In this document: piece after piece, positions 9,861-19,599 of the stretch
Numbering within the stretch: the first letter of the stretch is position 1
Layout of the letters: the number at the start of each line of letters is the position of its first letter
The notes under the pieces: model-generated
What the model saw: only the letters and a program-made list of their open reading frames with translations
Database searches by the model: none
Told to the model about the DNA's origin: nothing
Translations under genes and position numbers: made by a program
DNA from: Alteromonas sp. C1M14
GTDB lineage: Bacteria; Pseudomonadota; Gammaproteobacteria; Enterobacterales; Alteromonadaceae
NCBI RefSeq assembly: GCF_018860965.1
Contig: NZ_JAHKQF010000018.1
Span: forward strand, 1 to 64,000
Direction of reading: 5' to 3'
Length of the DNA: 64,000 bases

Positions 9861-9969
9861 AACGCGAGTAATTCCTCCGTTTCAGGGTATAAGAAGTTAC
9901 CCCATTCCATATTAAAGTGGCCGGTGTACGGTTTTTATCTCAATAAGAAGGTTATCGACACCATAACCA

Positions 9970-11172
9970 TTATGTTGACAGTTTATTGTACTGTTCTGTT
10001 ATTAATGTAATTAGTGACCTAGCGATATTAACCTTGCTATCTGGTGGCAGGTGCGTGTCGCCATTGCGCCAAATAACATGAAGGGCATTCTCTTCACTGT
10101 TAAAGCCCAACCCTTCTTGGGTTATATCATTAGCCGCAATCATATCGAGTTTTTTGTTTGTTAACTTTGCCCGGGCATAGGTTTCTACATCTTGGCTTTC
10201 TGCGGCAAAACCAACAGTAAATGGTCCTTGGGGTAAAGCGGCAACGTTTTTTAGAATATCAGGGTTCTTAACAAAAGTAAGTGTTAACTCATCATTGGAT
10301 TTCTTTATTTTGTTTGGTGCCACTTCTGCCACCCTGTAATCGGCCACGGCAGCTGCGGCAATAAAGATATCAGCATCTGTTATCTCTTCCATCACTGCGC
10401 TAAGCATTTCTGCAGCAGTATTGACGTAACGGCAAGTTACGCCGGGAGGGGGCGATAAAGAAACCGGTCCAGAAACAATCACTACCTTGGCTCCTGCTTG
10501 ATGAGCCGCTTGAGCTACAGCATAACCCATTTTACCTGAGCTATGATTTGATAAATATCGTACCGGGTCGATGGCTTCTCGGGTAGGACCTGCAGTAATG
10601 ACTACCTTATTGCCGGTTAACTTCCCAACAGGCACCTGATTAATTAGCGCAAGCACAATGTCTTCGGGTTCTGACATTCTGCCTGGACCGGTATCACCGC
10701 AGGCTTGTTCGCCTTCAGCAGGACCAATAAAGTGTATGCCGTGGTGTTGTAGACGGTTAAGGTTATTCTGAGTTGCCGGAGCGCGCCACATTTGCTGGTT
10801 CATTGCCGGCGCTAAAAAGACCTTGGCGGTGGTGGCTAGATACAAGGTTGATAATAAGTCGTCTGCTAAACCATTGGCTAATTTAGCCATACAATGAGCC
10901 GATGCTGGTGCAATCAGCAGTATATCTGCCCATTTAGCCAGTTCAATATGGCCCATGCCAGCTTCAGCTTGCTCATCTAATAGTTTACTGTGCACCACAT
11001 TGCCGGATACGGCCTGTAGAGATAACGGGCTTACGAATTCTGCCGCGCCATGGGTTAATACCACCCGAACATCAGCCCCTTGAGCTTTTAATTTGCGTAC
11101 TAAATCAGGTGTTTTATAGGCCGCGATCCCACCTGTTACACCCAACAGAATCTTTTTATTGAACAATTGCAT
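9970..11172 (-). CDS. coaBC: bifunctional phosphopantothenoylcysteine decarboxylase/synthetase
   Basis: A 400-residue bifunctional coenzyme A enzyme. It joins cysteine to 4'-phosphopantothenate and then decarboxylates the product. The N-terminal CoaC flavoprotein half shows LLGVTGGIAAYKTPDLVR, the PAMNQQMW block and the cysteine in EQACGDTGPGRM. The C-terminal CoaB half begins near residue 190 with VITAGPTREAIDPVRYLSN and carries AAAAVADYR and NKIKKS. It is divergent from radC. Confidence 0.97.
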   Translation of the reverse strand: MQLFNKKILLGVTGGIAAYKTPDLVRKLKAQGADVRVVLTHGAAEFVSPLSLQAVSGNVVHSKLLDEQAEAGMGHIELAKWADILLIAPASAHCMAKLANGLADDLLSTLYLATTAKVFLAPAMNQQMWRAPATQNNLNRLQHHGIHFIGPAEGEQACGDTGPGRMSEPEDIVLALINQVPVGKLTGNKVVITAGPTREAIDPVRYLSNHSSGKMGYAVAQAAHQAGAKVVIVSGPVSLSPPPGVTCRYVNTAAEMLSAVMEEITDADIFIAAAAVADYRVAEVAPNKIKKSNDELTLTFVKNPDILKNVAALPQGPFTVGFAAESQDVETYARAKLTNKKLDMIAANDITQEGLGFNSEENALHVIWRNGDTHLPPDSKVNIARSLITLITEQYNKLST

Positions 11173-11316
11173 AGGCTAGTATTTGAGCAGTTTGATAATA
11201 GTAAGACTACCAGATGTTTGAGTTCACCGATAGCGCCAACAGTCGATCTGGTAATCAAGCCAGTAGAGACAAGAATGTGATGTTTGTACTCTGTGGGCAA
11301 TGTGAAGGGAGACGCT

Positions 11317-11994
11317 ATGACCGAATTACAATGTTGGCCTTTATCTGAACGGCCACGGGAAAAACTACTGACAAAAGGCCCGCAAAGCTTATCCGATGCC
11401 GAGGTACTAGCGGTGTTGTTTGGCAATAGTGCCGGAGGCCAAGGGGCGCTTATGTTAGCCAATACACTTATCGACCGGTTTGGTTCCTTACGCAATATTA
11501 TTCATGGTACCCAAGCGCAACTGTGCGACATGCCCGGTTTAGGCGAGAACCGATATGCCCAGATTACGGTGGTATGGGAGATTGCCAAGCGAGTGCTCGA
11601 AAGTCCGTTAAAGCGCCAACCGGTGTTTCAGCAGGTCAGTGAGGTAAAAACGTTTTTGCTGACCACATTACGGCACGAGAAAAAAGAGCACTTTGGGTTA
11701 TTATGTTTAAACAGTCAGCATCACCTTATTGCCTTTAGGTTGCTGTTTTCAGGCACAATTAATGCCGCTGCTGTGTATCCTAGAGAAATTGTCAGGCAGG
11801 TTATTGACGATAATGCAGCCGCGGTTATTTTGGTCCATAATCATCCCTCTGGCGTACCAGAACCTAGTGATGCTGACATTCGGCTGACCAAGGACGTTTC
11901 CCAAGCGTTGGCATTAATTGATGTCAGCGTGCTCGATCATTTTATTGTAGGGGATGCCGGAGTAGTATCTTTAGCACAGAAAGGATTGATGTAA
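11317..11994 (+). CDS. radC: RadC family JAB/MPN domain protein
   Basis: A 225-residue RadC protein. The start at 11317 follows GAAGGGA at a good distance; an upstream in-frame ATG at 11284 lacks one. A UPF0758 N-terminal helix-hairpin-helix region (SLSDAEVLAVLFG, DMPGLGENRYAQI) leads to a C-terminal JAB metalloprotease-like domain with the zinc motif HNHPSGVPEPSDAD near residue 175. The historical link to DNA repair is doubtful and the biochemical role is not established. It is divergent from coaBC. Confidence 0.93.
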   Translation: MTELQCWPLSERPREKLLTKGPQSLSDAEVLAVLFGNSAGGQGALMLANTLIDRFGSLRNIIHGTQAQLCDMPGLGENRYAQITVVWEIAKRVLESPLKRQPVFQQVSEVKTFLLTTLRHEKKEHFGLLCLNSQHHLIAFRLLFSGTINAAAVYPREIVRQVIDDNAAAVILVHNHPSGVPEPSDADIRLTKDVSQALALIDVSVLDHFIVGDAGVVSLAQKGLM

Positions 11995-12166
11995 TTATCA
12001 ACCTTGCTATACTACCGAAGCGATCCTTGAAAATAGATCGTCGGCGATCCATGTGATGAGCATGTGAAACGTATTCATTTTACGACCTAATTATGCCTAG
12101 AGAGTAGTCTCATTCTGACAAATGCTTTAGGATAGTGCGTCGGTGGATTTTATAGAAAGGACAATT

Positions 12167-12529
12167 ATGAAACAGTCATTAATTTCATTAGTCATCGGTG
12201 CCACTATGGCATTTGGTGCAGTTGCACAAGATGTATCTGGCGGAGAAGCTTCTGGGTCATCAGCTGTTGGTGGTTTAACTGCCGGCGCCGTTGCAACAGG
12301 CGTCGTTGGTATCGGCGTACTGGCTGCAGTAGTAAGTAACAACCGTGGTTCATCTGTTGTTGATGATTCTGATGAAGCAAGCTGTGATGGTGATGATGGA
12401 TTGGTAGACGGCGTCTGTGTCGGTACTACTACCACAGTGACAGATACAGTTACGGTTTCTGGTACTAATACCATTACTGTTACTACTCCTATTACTGTGA
12501 CATATACTTATTTACCTACTGTACAGTAA
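12167..12529 (+). CDS. yjbE: YjbE-like small exported Gly/Ala/Ser/Thr-rich protein
   Basis: A 120-residue exported protein starting at 12167 behind GAAAGGA. A signal peptide ends at GAVAQ. The mature part is rich in Gly, Ala, Val and Ser, has an acidic Cys-containing stretch (DDSDEASCDGDDG), and ends in a Thr/Val-rich tail. Its size, composition and position before YjbF-, YjbG- and YjbH-like genes fit YjbE of the E. coli yjbEFGH exopolysaccharide operon; the sequence itself is too low in complexity for homology to be firm. A terminator follows, so it may be made in excess over the downstream genes. Confidence 0.7.
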   Translation: MKQSLISLVIGATMAFGAVAQDVSGGEASGSSAVGGLTAGAVATGVVGIGVLAAVVSNNRGSSVVDDSDEASCDGDDGLVDGVCVGTTTTVTDTVTVSGTNTITVTTPITVTYTYLPTVQ

Positions 12530-12546
12530 TAACTTGCAGTATTCTG

Positions 12547-12577
12547 AAAGCCGCCCCTCTATGGAGCGGCTTTTTTA
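12547..12577 (+). terminator. terminator/attenuator after yjbE-like gene
   Basis: AAGCCGC (12548-12554) pairs with GCGGCTT (12566-12572), followed by six T. It lies 18 bases after the yjbE-like stop and 40 bases before the next gene of the operon, so partial read-through is probable. Confidence 0.85.
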
Positions 12578-12617
12578 TTTCTATGGCTCCTTCCGGTGAT
12601 CTCATTTCAAAAATCGT

Positions 12618-13310
12618 ATGATGCTAATAAGTAATTTTCGACGCACCTTTTTCATGCTTGTTACGTGCTTGCTGATGTTCAGCTGTTCAAGTACCAACAA
12701 AGCTTATTATGACACCCTTAAATTGGCGTTTACCCAAACGGACAACACCGTATCTGCAGAGCAGATCAGGCAAAGTCGTGCTGATTTACTTGGGGTAACT
12801 CACGGAGAGCGAGCTCAGGTAATCATGGCACTGGCATTTATTGAAGATAATGCCTACAAGTGGGTCTCTGCGGATCACGCTATATTAACCATGCATTATG
12901 GGTTAATCACTCACACTTACGGCTTTGAAAACGACAGTGTGTATCATCAGGGGCAAGGGACGAACCCTCTGGCCGACAGTGTAATTAGCCCAGTTAGTTG
13001 GACATACACCACCGACATTGAACACTATGGGTATGGGCTTGATATTGAAACGCAGTGGCAGCGTATGGGAGATGCCACAATAAACATTTTAGATCATGAT
13101 TTTGCCGTTTATATGGTGGAGGAATCGGTGACGTATCCTCAAGTTACACCTTATATTGATATTCACAGACAGTGGACAAACCGTTTTTGGTTTAGCAAAG
13201 AAAACGGTGAATTATTGCAGTCTGAACAGCAGGTTTCGCCAGTTGGCGAACCTCTTAAGATGGTTTTTCTAAGTCGGGCGCAGCGCTTAATTGACGAGGT
13301 GGCACAATGA
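12618..13310 (+). CDS. yjbF: YjbF-type outer-membrane lipoprotein
   Basis: A 230-residue lipoprotein of the YjbF/GfcB family, which serves extracellular polysaccharide production. The N-terminus has a signal peptide ending in the lipobox-like LMFSCSS, so Cys23 would be lipidated. The rest matches the family's layout (RADLLGVTHGERAQVIMALA; the C-terminal RQWTNRFWFSKENGELLQS). It overlaps the next gene by 4 bases (ATGA). Confidence 0.85.
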   Translation: MMLISNFRRTFFMLVTCLLMFSCSSTNKAYYDTLKLAFTQTDNTVSAEQIRQSRADLLGVTHGERAQVIMALAFIEDNAYKWVSADHAILTMHYGLITHTYGFENDSVYHQGQGTNPLADSVISPVSWTYTTDIEHYGYGLDIETQWQRMGDATINILDHDFAVYMVEESVTYPQVTPYIDIHRQWTNRFWFSKENGELLQSEQQVSPVGEPLKMVFLSRAQRLIDEVAQ

Positions 13311-14041
13311 TAAAACGTGCTTTGATTTTTTGCTGTTTGCTGGCCACCATGTCGTCTGTACAGGCTTCAGTGAACGTGACGGTAAATGGCCAGCAGTATC
13401 GTTATATTAATCCCGTTCGCTTATCGTTAGTGTTACATACGGTGGGTAAGAATGGTCAATGGTATTGGCCTGCTTGTGCGATTTACAGTACCCAAACCGA
13501 GGCCGTGGAAGCCCAAAGACAAGCAATTCTTCAAGATATTGATGCTTTGGCCTATGCGCTTAAGCCTACCGATGAAAAAGCCATGGCATTAAGTGCATTG
13601 GGCCGACAAATTGCTAGCTGGAAGCTGGCGAAGCGGCTGCCGGTGGATATTCATTTTGATGCTGCGCGTTTAGATGCCTCTAAAAACCCCATGTTACAGC
13701 CAGGTAATTATATCTTGTCTTTGCGCGGACGACCCCAAGAGGTGTGGGTAAGTGGTTTGGTGAATACCCCAGGCGCTTACGAGTATCAAAATACGATGGC
13801 ACCTTTTGAGTATGCAAAGGGTATTGAACGTCGCGCTGACGCTGATCCTGATTACGTCTATGTTATTTCACCGCGGGGTGAAGTGAGTAAGCAAAACATT
13901 GCGTATTGGGGTAAGTCTTTTTCTCAGGTTATGCCGGGCAGTCAAATTTATGTGCCACTTTTTAGCTGGCTATTGTCACCGGATGTGGATGAACTAAACA
14001 GAAAGATAGCCGAGTTAGCGGTTCACAGGGTGTTACCATGA
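13307..14041 (+). CDS. yjbG: YjbG/GfcC-type capsule biosynthesis protein
   Basis: A 244-residue periplasmic protein of the GfcC/YjbG family. A signal peptide ends at VQASV. Family-like blocks are NPVRLSLVLHTVG, GNYILSLRGRPQEVWVSGLV (a SLBB-like region near residues 140-175) and a C-terminal GSQIYVPLFSWLLSP. It overlaps both neighbours by 4 bases, so the three genes yjbF-yjbG-yjbH are translationally coupled. The role is inferred from the family: passage or assembly of an exopolysaccharide. Confidence 0.85.
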   Translation: MIKRALIFCCLLATMSSVQASVNVTVNGQQYRYINPVRLSLVLHTVGKNGQWYWPACAIYSTQTEAVEAQRQAILQDIDALAYALKPTDEKAMALSALGRQIASWKLAKRLPVDIHFDAARLDASKNPMLQPGNYILSLRGRPQEVWVSGLVNTPGAYEYQNTMAPFEYAKGIERRADADPDYVYVISPRGEVSKQNIAYWGKSFSQVMPGSQIYVPLFSWLLSPDVDELNRKIAELAVHRVLP

Positions 14042-16143
14042 AGTTGTTGAATGTATCGCGCAGCCGTTGCGCACTGGCGGTGGCCGCCGCCATTTTCAGT
14101 CAAACCGCCCGCAGTGAAGAACCGGTAACCTTGTCTGTTACGCCTTCTCAAATGGTTCAGGGCGGAACGGGCCTTATTCAAACTCCTACCTCCCGTATGG
14201 GCAAGGCGGGAGATCTTTATATTAATTATACCGACAATGAAGAATATCGATTCTGGTCGGTGAATTTACAACTCTTCGATTGGATGCAAGCCACGGCTAG
14301 GTATACCGACGTGCGTACTCAATTGTACAGTGACGTCGAATCCTTTAGCGGCGATCAAACCCTTAAAGACAAAGGGTTAGACGTGAAGTTTAGGCTTTGG
14401 AAAGAAAGTTACTATTTGCCTGAGGTGTCGCTTGGTTTTCGCGATTTTGGGGGCACGGGCTTTTTTGAAAGTGAATATGTCACCGCATCTAAAGCGTATG
14501 GTCCTTTTGATCTTCACCTTGGACTTGGCTGGGGGTACTTGGGTACCTCAGACGATTTCACCAATCCTCTGTGTAAAATTAAAGACAGTTATTGTGAGCG
14601 TCCTACCGGGTATTCTGGCGAAGGCGGAAAAATTGATTACGAGCAGTTTTTCAAAGGGTCAATGGCGGTGTTTGGTGGATTGGAGTATCAAACGCCTTGG
14701 GAGCCTTTAAGCTTAAAGCTGGAATTTGAAGGTAATGATTATTCCCAAGATCGGGCCGGCGAATTAGAGCAAGATTCTCGCTGGAATATCGGCGCTGTTT
14801 ATAAATGGAAAGGCTTCGACTTTTCCATGAATTACCAGCGGGGGAATACGTTTGGTTTTGGTGTGAGCTATCGCTTTAATATGAATACCTACAAGCAGGT
14901 TAAAATTGATAAGCCGCCAAGGGATATCACCAATGTAGCGCCACCTGAAAGCCTCGTTAAAATGGACAAAAAGCAGCTTTATCGCGCCTTGGCCTATGAT
15001 TCAGGATTTATCTTATCGGATGCAGATATTACCGAAGACAGAGCCATCTTCTACGGTAACCAAATTGCGTACCGAGACAAGGACGAAGCGACTCAGCGTA
15101 TTGGCCGAATTGCGGCGGCAGAGCTGCCCGATTCCGTTGCGTCATACCATATTGTGGAAAACGCCGGTAGGTTACCCATTGTGGATACCGTCATCGACGC
15201 CAAACGCTTTAAAGTCGCTGCAAAGTATGAAGATATTGAAGCGGATATTACCGATACGTATACACGCCAAGCACCAGATAGCGATGTGTTAGCGGCATAC
15301 GATCCCGCTAAAACCAGTGGATTCTTCTATTCAACGGATTTCTTCTATACCCAGACGTTTGGTAGTGCAGAAGATTTCTATCTCTATCAAGGCGGGCTTC
15401 TGTTTAGTGGTGGTTATGCCTTTGATGAGAACTGGTCGGCCATTTCTACCATCCGTACCACCTTGTTCGACAACTTTGATAAGTTTAACTACACCATCGA
15501 TCAGGCAGACTCTACGTTACCGCGGGTACGTACCTATGTGCGTGAATACGTAAGCAATGATGTCTGGTTAGATAGCGCCTTCTTACAGTGGAATGAACAG
15601 TTGGACAACGACTGGTTCGTACAAGTTTACGGTGGTTATCTGGAAACCATGTATGGGGGTGTAGGTGGTGAAGCATTGTGGCGTCCTGTGGATAGCAATA
15701 TTGCCTTTGGGGTAGATATTAACTATGCCAAACAGCGTGACTATGACAGTCAAACAGACTTCTTTGATTATGACGTCATTACCGGCTTTGCCAGTGTTTA
15801 CTGGGAACCTGAATTTTTGCCAGATACCTTGCTTACGATAAGTGCTGGGCAGTTTTTGGCAAAAGACAAAGGGGTTAACATCGACTTTGCGAAACGCTTT
15901 GACAGCGGCATTGTGGTTGGCGCCTACGCGGCATTCACCGATGCGTCGTCAGCAGACTATGGTGAAGGTAGCTTTACCAAAGGTTTCTATATTTCCGTGC
16001 CTTTAGATTTGTTTACTTTAACACCATCAAAAGGACGGGGAACCTTCCCTTGGGTACCAATTTCCCGAGACGGTGGTCAAATGTTAAATCGCCCAATCCG
16101 GTTGTTTGATTTTACTAATACTCGATCCTCTTTTTACGACTGA
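14038..16143 (+). CDS. yjbH: YjbH-type outer-membrane exopolysaccharide protein
   Basis: A 701-residue outer-membrane protein of the YjbH family. After a signal peptide (about residues 1-26) comes the characteristic SQMVQGGTGLIQTPTSRM block, followed by long alternating aromatic beta-strand segments expected of a large beta-barrel; the C-terminus runs through FPWVPISRDGGQMLNRP to a final aromatic-containing stretch. It is the last and largest gene of the operon and would form the outer-membrane component of polysaccharide secretion. Confidence 0.88.
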   Translation: MKLLNVSRSRCALAVAAAIFSQTARSEEPVTLSVTPSQMVQGGTGLIQTPTSRMGKAGDLYINYTDNEEYRFWSVNLQLFDWMQATARYTDVRTQLYSDVESFSGDQTLKDKGLDVKFRLWKESYYLPEVSLGFRDFGGTGFFESEYVTASKAYGPFDLHLGLGWGYLGTSDDFTNPLCKIKDSYCERPTGYSGEGGKIDYEQFFKGSMAVFGGLEYQTPWEPLSLKLEFEGNDYSQDRAGELEQDSRWNIGAVYKWKGFDFSMNYQRGNTFGFGVSYRFNMNTYKQVKIDKPPRDITNVAPPESLVKMDKKQLYRALAYDSGFILSDADITEDRAIFYGNQIAYRDKDEATQRIGRIAAAELPDSVASYHIVENAGRLPIVDTVIDAKRFKVAAKYEDIEADITDTYTRQAPDSDVLAAYDPAKTSGFFYSTDFFYTQTFGSAEDFYLYQGGLLFSGGYAFDENWSAISTIRTTLFDNFDKFNYTIDQADSTLPRVRTYVREYVSNDVWLDSAFLQWNEQLDNDWFVQVYGGYLETMYGGVGGEALWRPVDSNIAFGVDINYAKQRDYDSQTDFFDYDVITGFASVYWEPEFLPDTLLTISAGQFLAKDKGVNIDFAKRFDSGIVVGAYAAFTDASSADYGEGSFTKGFYISVPLDLFTLTPSKGRGTFPWVPISRDGGQMLNRPIRLFDFTNTRSSFYD

Positions 16144-16293
16144 TCGACAAGTTTTATGAAAGATCTGCGATCAGATCGTTACAGGATCGTTTTTAGGTGC
16201 TATTATGCGCCCCCAATTGTGCTCAGTGCAGGCATAGTAGGTTGCCTGAGTACCTAGAGATATAGCGGGTAAAGCAAAAAAAGTGGTTTCAAT

Positions 16294-16313
16294 AAAGGTT
16301 TTTGGCCTTTTTT
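16294..16313 (+). terminator. weak terminator after the yjb operon
   Basis: AAAGG (16294-16298) pairs with CCTTT (16306-16310) ahead of a T run. The stem is short. It lies just before the rpmB promoter. The remaining space 16144-16293 holds five GATC sites in 47 bases (16142-16188) and no gene. Confidence 0.4.
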
Positions 16314-16314
16314 G

Positions 16315-16343
16315 TTGAATTATGCTTCGTTTTGCTGTATAAA
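16315..16343 (+). promoter_or_regulatory. sigma-70 type promoter for rpmB-rpmG
   Basis: TTGAAT (16315-16320) and TATAAA (16338-16343) are separated by 17 bases, about 100 bases upstream of the rpmB start. This close match to the consensus fits a highly expressed ribosomal protein operon. Confidence 0.75.
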
Positions 16344-16443
16344 ATGCGCCCTCTTATTTATCGTTATATCGTCAACTGACCCAGAAGACTTATTAGGTGG
16401 GATCGATTGGCGCGACAGTTTTGTAGTTCTGGAGACAAATACA

Positions 16444-16680
16444 ATGTCAAGAGTATGCCAAGTTACTGGTAAGCGTCCAGCGGTAGGTAACAACCGTTCG
16501 CACGCGCGCAATGCGACTCGTCGTCGCTTTTTGCCGAACCTTCAATCTCACCGTTTTTGGGTTGAGAGCGAAAACCGTTTCGTTAAACTGCGTTTGTCTG
16601 CTAAAGGCATGCGTATTATCGACAAAAAGGGTATCGAATCAGTATTAACTGATATGCGTGCCCGTGGTGAGAAAATCTAA
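16444..16680 (+). CDS. rpmB: 50S ribosomal protein L28
   Basis: Ribosomal protein L28, 78 residues, starting [20 protein letters not shown], the signature of bacterial L28. An open frame extends 132 bases upstream, but the family's start is at 16444, preceded by CTGGAG. It forms a two-gene operon with rpmG 12 bases downstream. Confidence 0.98.
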   Translation: MSRVCQVTGKRPAVGNNRSHARNATRRRFLPNLQSHRFWVESENRFVKLRLSAKGMRIIDKKGIESVLTDMRARGEKI

Positions 16681-16692
16681 GGAAGCCTAACA

Positions 16693-16848
16693 ATGCGTGA
16701 TAAAATTAAATTAGTTTCTTCTGCAGGTACTGGCTTTTTCTACACCACAGATAAAAACAAACGTAACATGCCTGGTAAAATGGAAATCAAAAAGTTTGAT
16801 CCCGTTGTACGTAAGCACGTTATGTTCAAAGAGGCAAAAATCAAGTAA
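16693..16848 (+). CDS. rpmG: 50S ribosomal protein L33
   Basis: Ribosomal protein L33, 51 residues, read directly from the sequence: it begins [19 protein letters not shown] and ends FKEAKIK. The Cys pairs of zinc-binding L33 forms are absent, so this is the zinc-independent type. GGAAG lies before the start, and it follows rpmB by 12 bases. A strong terminator follows. Confidence 0.97.
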   Translation: MRDKIKLVSSAGTGFFYTTDKNKRNMPGKMEIKKFDPVVRKHVMFKEAKIK

Positions 16849-16871
16849 TAAAACTTGCTTTTGTCTCCATG

Positions 16872-16897
16872 AAAACCCAGCTTTGGCTGGGTTTTTT
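16872..16897 (+). terminator. rpmB-rpmG terminator
   Basis: AAAACCCAGC (16872-16881) pairs with GCTGGGTTTT (16886-16895) and is followed by more T. It lies 24 bases past the rpmG stop. Confidence 0.93.
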
Positions 16898-16969
16898 GCG
16901 TTTGGTGTTCGGGTAATATCTGCGTTACTCTTGAGCGTACTCATTGAATTGAACTAAAAACCATACCCT

Positions 16970-17431
16970 ATGGCCAGAATTTCCCAGCGGGCAATGAATA
17001 ACGTGGTTATCTTTGCCATGTTAATTATGATTGCGCTATTCAATATTGATCAATTTCTACCTCAACAAGCCAGTCAGGCCATCGTGCCTCTTGTGCCTAC
17101 TGATGCCTATATTCTGAAAATTGAGCAAGGCCAAAACCAACTCGTTCGCCAAGGACAGAGCTGGCAGCAGGTGGCGTCGTCAGGCGACATCAAGGCGACG
17201 CCACAAGCACAACTAAGGGCTTGGCAACAGGCAGTGTTAGAAAGTACAACAATGGCTCAGGGCTTCTCTGAGGAGCCATTGATCGTGGTGGTGTGGTTAG
17301 CCGGGCAATCTGATGGACAAGTGTTCGCCTTTTATCCTCAGCCAGAGGCAACGTATGTACGCCACAACGACCAGTGGTTTACGCTGGCTAATACCACTTT
17401 GACCCAGTTGCTGCCGTGGAACATTAACTAA
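16970..17431 (+). CDS. membrane-anchored hypothetical protein upstream of mutM
   Basis: A 153-residue protein I do not recognise. One membrane span lies near residues 10-27 ([17 protein letters not shown]), leaving a periplasmic domain of about 120 residues with [34 protein letters not shown] and [11 protein letters not shown]. No cysteines or catalytic motifs stand out. It is 10 bases ahead of mutM on the same strand and probably co-transcribed with it. Confidence 0.7.
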   Translation: MARISQRAMNNVVIFAMLIMIALFNIDQFLPQQASQAIVPLVPTDAYILKIEQGQNQLVRQGQSWQQVASSGDIKATPQAQLRAWQQAVLESTTMAQGFSEEPLIVVVWLAGQSDGQVFAFYPQPEATYVRHNDQWFTLANTTLTQLLPWNIN

Positions 17432-17441
17432 GAGAGAACGT

Positions 17442-18251
17442 ATGCCTGAATTACCTGAAGTTGAGGTAAGCCGCTTAGGGATCACACCCTGGCTTAAAGA
17501 CCAAACCATTACCCGTGTTATTGTCAGAGATAAGCGGTTGCGCTGGCCGGTGCCACAAGAGGTGCAATTGGCCTCTGGTCAGGTTATTAAACAGATTCAT
17601 CGGCGGGCAAAATATCTACTGATAGAAACTGACCTTGGCAGTATTGTCATGCATTTAGGTATGTCTGGTAAGCTGCGGGTAATCGACGCTAATTATCCCG
17701 TGGCGAAGCACGATCATATTGATATCGTGCTGGCATCAGGTAAGTGTTTGCGCTTTAACGATCCTCGTCGTTTTGGGGCGTGTTTATGGCAACCGGTTGG
17801 CGATACTTTACCGTTACTGACCAAGCTAGGGCCAGAACCCTTAACCGAGGCCTTTAATTCTGACCATTTAGTGGCCTTAGCAAAAGGAAGAAAGTCACCG
17901 ATTAAGTCGTTTATTATGGATAACGCTGTGGTGGTGGGTGTGGGGAATATCTACGCCAATGAGGCGTTATTTTTAGCGGGTATTGACCCCCGTCGCGCTG
18001 CCGGACGAGTTAGTGTAAAGCGGCTTGAGGTCCTTACCCAAGCCATAAAAGCCGTGCTAGCCAAGGCCATTGAACAAGGTGGGACAACGTTAAAAGATTT
18101 CGCTCAAAGCGACGGTAATCCAGGCTACTTTGCCCAACAATTACAAGTGTATGGTCGTGCTGGCGATGAGTGCTTGCAATGTGACACGCCAATTAAAAGT
18201 GTGGTTATAGGGCAACGAAATACGTTTTATTGCCCTTCATGCCAACGTTAA
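17442..18251 (+). CDS. mutM: formamidopyrimidine-DNA glycosylase
   Basis: The base-excision repair glycosylase/AP lyase for 8-oxoguanine and formamidopyrimidines, 269 residues. Pro2 of MPELPEVE is the catalytic nucleophile, with Glu3 beside it. Lys58-like and Arg residues sit in the central region, the helix-two-turn-helix includes [14 protein letters not shown], and the C-terminal zinc finger is CLQC with CPSC. It is convergent with coaD with one base between. Confidence 0.97.
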   Translation: MPELPEVEVSRLGITPWLKDQTITRVIVRDKRLRWPVPQEVQLASGQVIKQIHRRAKYLLIETDLGSIVMHLGMSGKLRVIDANYPVAKHDHIDIVLASGKCLRFNDPRRFGACLWQPVGDTLPLLTKLGPEPLTEAFNSDHLVALAKGRKSPIKSFIMDNAVVVGVGNIYANEALFLAGIDPRRAAGRVSVKRLEVLTQAIKAVLAKAIEQGGTTLKDFAQSDGNPGYFAQQLQVYGRAGDECLQCDTPIKSVVIGQRNTFYCPSCQR

Positions 18252-18252
18252 A

Positions 18253-18795
<543 letters not shown>

Positions 18796-18810
18796 TTAAA
18801 TCGCTGTTCA

Positions 18811-19527
18811 TCATGCCCCTTTGAGACCTTGTAAGAAAGAGTCCCAATGGGCTTTCTGCCAGAAAAATTGTTCATGCTTGGCTTTTTCTTTCTCTAATGA
18901 GCGTAAAAAGCGGGCAATGTTATCACTTTTCCATTTATCACCCTGTCTAAAACCACAGCGATCAAAATCGATAATCCATACCTTTTGTGCTTTATCCACC
19001 ATGACATTTCTAACATTCAGGTCGTGGTGATAAACCCCAGCGTCGTGCATTTGCGCAACGGCATTGCCTACGGCGTACCATTGATTCGATGACAAGGGCT
19101 GACGGCATAACACAGCATGGAGATCCTCGCTATTGGGGATCATGGCGGTGATTAAGTCGCCCCGATACACGCAGCCTTGGCGTTTTACATGTACGGCAAT
19201 GGGTTGGGGAACAAGTAGATCCCGTTGCCGCATTGCTTTTAACAAGCGAAATTCCCTAAACGGGCGGGTTTTTTCTAGCCCAGCAAATAAATATTGATCA
19301 GATAATACTTTGCCAGGTAGCCCTCCCCGCTGATAATGACGCAAAACCAATGTATCATTATTGGCTTTAACAAACAGGGTCGTGCCTCTGCCTTTTGCTT
19401 GTCCGGTCACCGCATTCTGACTTTCCCAATAGGCAGGATCAAACCAATCAAGGGTCAAATTTGGATATGCGTCGCTATCCATCATGACATGATGGCCGTT
19501 GCCCATGGAAATCTGTTTTATCGTCAT
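18811..19527 (-). CDS. kdkA: 3-deoxy-D-manno-octulosonic acid kinase
   Basis: A 238-residue lipopolysaccharide-core kinase that phosphorylates Kdo on the inner leaflet. It has the compact eukaryotic-like kinase fold of the KdkA group: GRGTTLFVKANNDTLVLRHY near residues 47-66, the catalytic loop YHHDLNVRNVMVD near residue 170 and WIIDFDRC as the metal-binding site. It is divergent from the glycosyltransferase gene and precedes coaD. Confidence 0.9.
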   Translation of the reverse strand: MTIKQISMGNGHHVMMDSDAYPNLTLDWFDPAYWESQNAVTGQAKGRGTTLFVKANNDTLVLRHYQRGGLPGKVLSDQYLFAGLEKTRPFREFRLLKAMRQRDLLVPQPIAVHVKRQGCVYRGDLITAMIPNSEDLHAVLCRQPLSSNQWYAVGNAVAQMHDAGVYHHDLNVRNVMVDKAQKVWIIDFDRCGFRQGDKWKSDNIARFLRSLEKEKAKHEQFFWQKAHWDSFLQGLKGA

Positions 19528-19599
19528 GCTACATCGTTAATGTGGTAAATTGTCCATTGTAATGAAAATTTCATAGTTTTCAGCCTTAGAGGTGATTCC

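Noticed and set aside
12127..12474. Thr/Pro-rich open frame antisense to the yjbE-like gene
   Set aside because: A mirror of the low-complexity repeats in yjbE; no start signal.
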